Shown here one piece after another: positions 14,007-18,545 of a stretch of DNA of 18,545 bases. The first letter of the stretch is position 1. Each line of letters begins with the position of its first letter. Below the pieces are notes generated by a model. The model saw nothing but the letters and a program-made list of their open reading frames with translations. It made no database searches and was not told where the DNA came from. The position numbers and the translations under genes were made by a program. The DNA is from Nitrosomonadaceae bacterium (GTDB lineage: Bacteria > Pseudomonadota > Gammaproteobacteria > Burkholderiales > Nitrosomonadaceae). The stretch covers positions 1 to 18,545 of the forward strand of contig CAKKRO010000203.1 in NCBI GenBank assembly GCA_919902625.1, given 5' to 3'.

Positions 14007-17000
14007 GCAAATAAAACGGATCAGAGTAGATCCTGATGGACTTGATTTTGAAACATTAAGAAAAGAAGCCATTGGTAAAGTTCAGGATTTGTGTGGAGAA
14101 ATCTGGACAGATTACAATCTGCACGACCCCGGAGTAACCATTCTGGAACAGCTTTGTTATGGATTGACGGATCTTTCCTATCGGACAGGGTTTGAGATTC
14201 AAGACTATCTGGCAGGTGAAATGAATGTTATCGACTATGAGAAACAAGCTTTATTTTCTCCCGAAGAAATCCTGCCCAGTTCTCCTGTAACAGAGATTGA
14301 TTATCAAAAAATTCTCTATGATGCAATTTCTGAGATTGATTATATCTGGCTTGAGTCCTGCGCTATAGACAAGAGCTCAGTAATGAGCGGCCTGTATACC
14401 GTATTTGTGAAGGTCGATGATGAGTGGGTGCAAAGTCAAGCCGGAAAGCCAGAACAAAATGACAACCTGATCGAACTATCAGGCAAACTGGAGCAGTTAA
14501 GAGCTGTTTCAGATAATGTACGTACTCTCCTTGATCAACTGGGGGATAGTCTGGATACTCGGCATGAAGCCTTGAGAAGAGGGCATGATTTCGCAGAAAG
14601 TAGTAGTTTATCTTTACAGGAAAGCGAGCAACTTAGTGATCAGATAAGTAGCGTTCTTCATCAATTAGATGCCAATTTGTCTTACGTGGATAGTATCTGG
14701 AGCCGGATTAATTATATCTGGTCTGTCATTGTTGACTCACCCCTTGACTCCGATTTGAGTTCAAGACTCAATGAAGTTCTGCCTAAACTGGAAGCTGTAT
14801 TTAGCTATTCAAAACTTACCCATGTATTAAAGAATATCTTATCGGAACTAGAATCCAATCCTGATGATTTTATTTCTATGGGGAGTAGCTTATCGACAAG
14901 GCTTGTTATTCCTTTATCCCGGTTTGAAAATGCTTTGTCGAAGCTGGACAAGGTGTTGTCTGGAATCGGGGATGGCCTGTTCTCGCCGATTGAAACTTCC
15001 TTCCAAGTAGATGGAAGGCTGGATGAAACCGCCATCAAGCAAAGAATCCTATCGGTTTTTGCACAACAGCGTAATCTTTGTGAAGATATTCATCGCATTG
15101 AGATCATCAATACGATGCCTTATTTCCTGGTTGGAGAAGTTGAAATAAAACCTGCCTATAGTATGGCAAAAATTTATGCTGAGATCTTTCTTAAATGCGC
15201 ACAATATATTTCTTCCGGCATACAAATTGATCGTTATGAACCTATTTTTAAACAGTCGGGCGATTACGAACAGGTTTTTTCTGGCCCGTTAACAAGGCAT
15301 GGTTTTATCAGTGATCAATGTTTTGAAACACCGCAGGAAGTTTTGAGTGTTGTCGATTTGATCACATTGATCAACCAAATAGAGGGCGTTATCCAAGTAC
15401 ATGATCTGTATTTGATAGATCAGGAAAATAAGAAGTACACGAGTATTTCTTATGACTCATCCAAACATGTTTTTCCTGATTTACGTTTTCCTAAATCAGG
15501 TAAGCCGATGCAAATTTTACGACTGGTATTTCCACAGAATGTAAGTCGTAAGGATCATGGCAGCAAAATAACAGGCTTTGACTCATCTGAAAATAAAAAA
15601 GACGAAACTCTACTAGAAGAGACCCGGCTGGAGCTTAGGAAATTAATATTTGAATATCATGCGTTCAGGAATAATATCCAATCATTCGCGCAATTTGTTC
15701 AATTACCCAAGGGGCGGCGGCGAGCATTTGGAGATTATTCTTCAATCCAGAATCAGTTTCCGGCTATCTACGGGATTAACCGTTATGGTATTCCTCGTTC
15801 AAAGCCTCCTAAAACTAAAGCAAAAGCCAAGCAATTAAAAGCTTACTTGTTTCCCTATGAGCAATTGATGGCAGATTATTTAAAAAACCTGCAAGAAATT
15901 CCAAGGTTATTTTCTTCGGATGCCGAGCTTAGGCAGTCGTATTTTTCACAATTCCTGAATAATCAAAATATTCCTGATATTGAATCGCTTTATGTACAAG
16001 GAAAGCAGCATAGTCAGGTTTTGCTTTCTGAAATTCTCGCCCGTTATGATGATTTTATTGATCGTAGAAATCGGGTGTTGGACACATTATTAGCGATGTA
16101 TGGTGAACAATATCCGCAACAATCATTACTTCAGTTCGATTGTTATCGACGTATGAATCCAGGTGGCTGGATTATCAAGAATAAAATTAATTATCTGAAA
16201 TGTATCCGGGAAATTACTCGTGATAGAGCAAAGGGTTTTAACTATTTAAAGCCAACTTTGGATGTATACAAGGAGGGGAAAGAAGAAAACATTTCGGGGG
16301 CTCATAAGCGTATTAGTATTTTGCTGGGTTTGATGTATTCCAATAGTGTTCTATCAATGACTGATGTATTGATCAAAAGGAACAGTCGTCTTATACCTGA
16401 TCGGATTCTTGCAGAAGGGATCGCTTTTTTACCGGTAGAGATGGAGGATAGGGCGATTCCGTTAGTATTCGATGAAGAAAAACATGTGGAGGTCGCTATC
16501 CCTTCAAAGCTTCCACCATTAGGTTATTCCATTTTTAAAGAGGGCATTGAATTAAAAAACTATAGACTGGTCAGTTCCGATAAAGAAACAGTTGTGTGCT
16601 TAAAATCGGAACAGGCTGCACGATTGTGGCCACTGGGAAGCAAGGGTAATTCAGACGAAGCGGTGTTATATGCGCACGAGTTTTGTAGCGCCATTACACA
16701 ATTGAACATGGCCTGTGAGAATTTTCACATAGTTGAACATCTGCTATTACGTCCCAGAGGAGAGGATTCGTTCAGTAATGTTTCAGACAGCGGTTCATTT
16801 TTTAACTTCCGTATCAGTGTGATTTTTCCATCATGGACAGCAAGATTCTCAAATAAAGCATTTAGGAAATTCGCGCAGGAAACAGTGCTTCAGAACCTCC
16901 CGGCACATATTCTTCCGGAGTTTTATTGGCTTGATTTTGTTTATATGCAGGATTTTGAACAGCGCTATAAAATATGGCTATATTGCATGCAACAGATCAA

Positions 17001-17109
17001 TCTGAACAATAATGAAAACAATCTTAGGCAATTAAATAAAGCATCGGAAAGGATTGTTTCTTTTCTTTTAAAAAATAAGAAAGAAACCGAATGTGAATGT
17101 TGGATTTGA
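13993..17109 (+). CDS. Second large baseplate protein (Afp12/Pvc12-like)
   Basis: A 1038-aa baseplate wedge protein that pairs with the Afp11-like one. Near the N-terminus is WTDYNLHDPGVTILEQLCYG with LTDLSYRTGF (about 37-66), the family's clearest motif. After an atypical helical stretch (about 150-335) the family pattern resumes with RNLCEDIHRIEIINTMPYFL (about 359-378), VFSGPLTRHGFI and LRLVFP. The C-terminal block is also diagnostic: FHIVEHLLLRPRGED (about 910-924), FRISVIFPSWTARFSNKAFR, the PAHILPEFYWLDF segment and a closing MQDFEQRYKIWL. I chose ATG 13993; an in-frame TTG at 13978 would add five residues but has no better ribosome site. The start overlaps the 109-aa gene, and the tape-measure gene follows after 4 bases. 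Confidence 0.9.
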   Translation: MPTSEQIKRIRVDPDGLDFETLRKEAIGKVQDLCGEIWTDYNLHDPGVTILEQLCYGLTDLSYRTGFEIQDYLAGEMNVIDYEKQALFSPEEILPSSPVTEIDYQKILYDAISEIDYIWLESCAIDKSSVMSGLYTVFVKVDDEWVQSQAGKPEQNDNLIELSGKLEQLRAVSDNVRTLLDQLGDSLDTRHEALRRGHDFAESSSLSLQESEQLSDQISSVLHQLDANLSYVDSIWSRINYIWSVIVDSPLDSDLSSRLNEVLPKLEAVFSYSKLTHVLKNILSELESNPDDFISMGSSLSTRLVIPLSRFENALSKLDKVLSGIGDGLFSPIETSFQVDGRLDETAIKQRILSVFAQQRNLCEDIHRIEIINTMPYFLVGEVEIKPAYSMAKIYAEIFLKCAQYISSGIQIDRYEPIFKQSGDYEQVFSGPLTRHGFISDQCFETPQEVLSVVDLITLINQIEGVIQVHDLYLIDQENKKYTSISYDSSKHVFPDLRFPKSGKPMQILRLVFPQNVSRKDHGSKITGFDSSENKKDETLLEETRLELRKLIFEYHAFRNNIQSFAQFVQLPKGRRRAFGDYSSIQNQFPAIYGINRYGIPRSKPPKTKAKAKQLKAYLFPYEQLMADYLKNLQEIPRLFSSDAELRQSYFSQFLNNQNIPDIESLYVQGKQHSQVLLSEILARYDDFIDRRNRVLDTLLAMYGEQYPQQSLLQFDCYRRMNPGGWIIKNKINYLKCIREITRDRAKGFNYLKPTLDVYKEGKEENISGAHKRISILLGLMYSNSVLSMTDVLIKRNSRLIPDRILAEGIAFLPVEMEDRAIPLVFDEEKHVEVAIPSKLPPLGYSIFKEGIELKNYRLVSSDKETVVCLKSEQAARLWPLGSKGNSDEAVLYAHEFCSAITQLNMACENFHIVEHLLLRPRGEDSFSNVSDSGSFFNFRISVIFPSWTARFSNKAFRKFAQETVLQNLPAHILPEFYWLDFVYMQDFEQRYKIWLYCMQQINLNNNENNLRQLNKASERIVSFLLKNKKETECECWI

Positions 17110-17113
17110 CGGC

Positions 17114-18545
17114 ATGTCAACAGTACATCTGATCGATGAGCTTATCTTTGACTGTTCATTTGATTCGATGGATATCGCCAATGAGCATGAATCTGGAATT
17201 AACACTTGGTTGGCAACAGAATTACTACCTGCCATTGATGTGATTCTGAATGAATTTGATGAAGCAGGAACCATATGGCGTTTAGATCAAATAGAAATTG
17301 ATCTGGGCAACATTTCAAACGATGATTTTTATGCCGGACTCATACAACGTTTACAAGAGAAGCTGAGTAACAAGCTACGCACTGCCCGGAAAAATTATCC
17401 CTATTCTGAATTAAACCCGGCAGAGGTACTGCCAACAAGGCGGTTCAGTAAAATTCAACTGGATCTGGAGAAGCTGCATAATTTTCTGCTGACAGGAAGT
17501 ATGCCTTGGTATATTGATACCGCTGACTCACAGGTGCATGAGAAAATGCTCCGGCAAGTATTGCAAGAAGCTGGAGAGGTATTCGTTACCATCCTCAGAC
17601 GATCGTCTGTACTTGACCGGATTACATTAATCAAACGTTTGGTCTCTCAGTTTCCACAACACCATCTGGAAAATTTATTAACCAAGATTACGCCAACGCA
17701 TGCGGATCTGATATTGGATTTTTTAGTGGTATATCCCGATGCAATGATAGAACCCCGTATTATTCCAGGCACGCAAACGGAATTGATGGACCCAGTATGG
17801 GTACAGATATTTGAAATACTACTTGAAGATGCCCAATCCGCAGATAATCAGGCCATGCTTCCAGGCAGGCTTATTAAGAAAATAGCATGGATGAATGCAC
17901 AAGATCCGGGTCTTCTGGCGAAGAGGATGTTGCAAGCTGCTGAACGGTATATGAAAGAGAAGAGAATTGGACGGGCGTTATCTGCGACATTACAGGCACT
18001 TATTCCTCATGTATCCAATCTGAATAAAACTTCAGGAGAAGTGTTAACTCAAGCCGCCCATCGCACAGTTGCGGAAAATGGGATTGGGAACGAAGCGGGA
18101 GCAAGGGAAGAAAGGGTGGCGGGGATAACAGGGCTGTCAGGAGCAGCGGAATCGACGGACACTCAGCGCCCCGCCGGACCGGCAGCCTCACCTACAAGCC
18201 GGCCCCAAACAGAGCATGAAGCCATTTATTTACGGATACTGGCCGCGCTGCGCAAAGCGAAACTGATAGCAGCGGGCGACCCGGCCACGGACTTACCGGA
18301 AGGAATGCAGATTGCGGAACTCAAGCACCAACTGCACCGCATTCTCCGGTCAGAAGAAATGCACGCCCGGCTGACGGGCAAGCTGGCGCAACGCATACTG
18401 CTGGACATCACCTTCCTGCTGGCGCCGCAAGCGGCGGCGCTCATCGAACAACTGCTATCCCAAGCGGAAAAGCTCTACCGGCGGCAGCCTGACACCCTGC
18501 GGCGCGGCACACAGGCACACTGGGAACAACGGCTATGGGAAGCCA
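17114..18545 (+). CDS. eCIS tape-measure protein (Afp14/Pvc14-like), 3' end cut off by window
   Basis: The frame is open from ATG 17114 to the window end (477 codons visible). The start VHLIDELIFDCSFDSMDIAN (about 4-23), WLATELLPAIDVILNEFDEA (about 34-53) and IWRLDQIEIDLGNI (about 56-69) match the conserved N-terminus of the contractile injection system tape-measure family (CIS_TMP). In Afp, the length of this protein sets the length of the particle. The following part is helical (LEKLHNFLLTGSMPWYIDTA, then helical repeats). From about residue 315 there is a Gly/Ala/Ser/Thr/Pro-rich linker, then a new helical module (IYLRILAALRKAKLIAAGDP onward). G+C jumps from about 40% to about 61% at the linker. 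It starts 4 bases after the Afp12-like stop, so translation is probably coupled. Confidence 0.88.
   Translation, partial: MSTVHLIDELIFDCSFDSMDIANEHESGINTWLATELLPAIDVILNEFDEAGTIWRLDQIEIDLGNISNDDFYAGLIQRLQEKLSNKLRTARKNYPYSELNPAEVLPTRRFSKIQLDLEKLHNFLLTGSMPWYIDTADSQVHEKMLRQVLQEAGEVFVTILRRSSVLDRITLIKRLVSQFPQHHLENLLTKITPTHADLILDFLVVYPDAMIEPRIIPGTQTELMDPVWVQIFEILLEDAQSADNQAMLPGRLIKKIAWMNAQDPGLLAKRMLQAAERYMKEKRIGRALSATLQALIPHVSNLNKTSGEVLTQAAHRTVAENGIGNEAGAREERVAGITGLSGAAESTDTQRPAGPAASPTSRPQTEHEAIYLRILAALRKAKLIAAGDPATDLPEGMQIAELKHQLHRILRSEEMHARLTGKLAQRILLDITFLLAPQAAALIEQLLSQAEKLYRRQPDTLRRGTQAHWEQRLWEA

Noticed and set aside
1140..18545. Interpretation as a type VI secretion system
   Set aside because: The sheath is one fused protein rather than TssB plus TssC. 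No membrane-complex genes (TssJ, TssL, TssM) are seen, and DUF4255, DUF5908, LysM and CIS-type tape-measure proteins point to an eCIS.
1140..18545. Interpretation as a prophage or an R-type pyocin
   Set aside because: There are no capsid, portal, terminase, integrase or lysis genes in the window, and the gene set is specific to Afp/PVC-type particles.

Overview
The window holds most of one extracellular contractile injection system (eCIS; the antifeeding-prophage/Photorhabdus virulence cassette, Afp/PVC, class of phage-tail-like particles). It is carried on the + strand, next to a divergently transcribed housekeeping gene, L-serine dehydratase (sdaA). The DNA is bacterial, with about 40% G+C in the stretches I counted, AT-rich codon use, mostly ATG starts and tightly packed genes. 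The SdaA protein looks proteobacterial. I suspect a betaproteobacterium of the Nitrosomonas kind, but this is an impression from protein style and not a demonstrated assignment.

Layout. 1-872 (-): N-terminal 290 codons of SdaA. 873-1139: divergent intergenic region with an 8-bp inverted repeat and a candidate sdaA promoter. 1140-1709: Afp16/Pvc16-type (DUF4255) tube terminator. 1710-1936: 227-bp gap with a candidate sigma70 promoter. 1937-2797: unrecognised 286-aa protein. 2920-4479: contractile sheath. 4553-5011 and 5048-5518: two tube proteins. 5537-5701: 54-aa DUF5908 (Afp6-like) protein. 5702-6403: LysM-containing Afp7-like protein. 6412-8202: VgrG/gp5-gp27-like spike. 8249-8548: PAAR spike tip. 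8567-8989: gp25 baseplate protein. 9008-12871: Afp11-like baseplate J protein. 12844-13671: fibre-like 275-aa protein. 13677-14006: unrecognised 109-aa protein with an internal repeat. 13993-17109: Afp12-like baseplate protein. 17114 to the window end: Afp14-like tape-measure protein, cut off by the window.

How they work together, from established eCIS biology. The PAAR tip sits on the VgrG-like spike. The spike is surrounded by a baseplate of gp25, Afp11 and Afp12 types, with the Afp7 LysM protein bridging spike and tube. Tube proteins polymerise to a length set by the tape measure and are capped by the DUF4255 terminator. The sheath contracts and drives tube and spike into a target membrane. 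Genes from the sheath onward are close together, and several overlap or abut within a few bases, so they probably form one operon.

Not seen here: the AAA+ ATPase (Afp15), a clear long receptor-binding fibre (Afp13) and any effector. If present they probably lie downstream of the truncated tape-measure gene. The least familiar parts are the 286-aa, 275-aa and 109-aa proteins, a helical insertion in the Afp12-like protein, and an abrupt rise in G+C inside the tape-measure gene.
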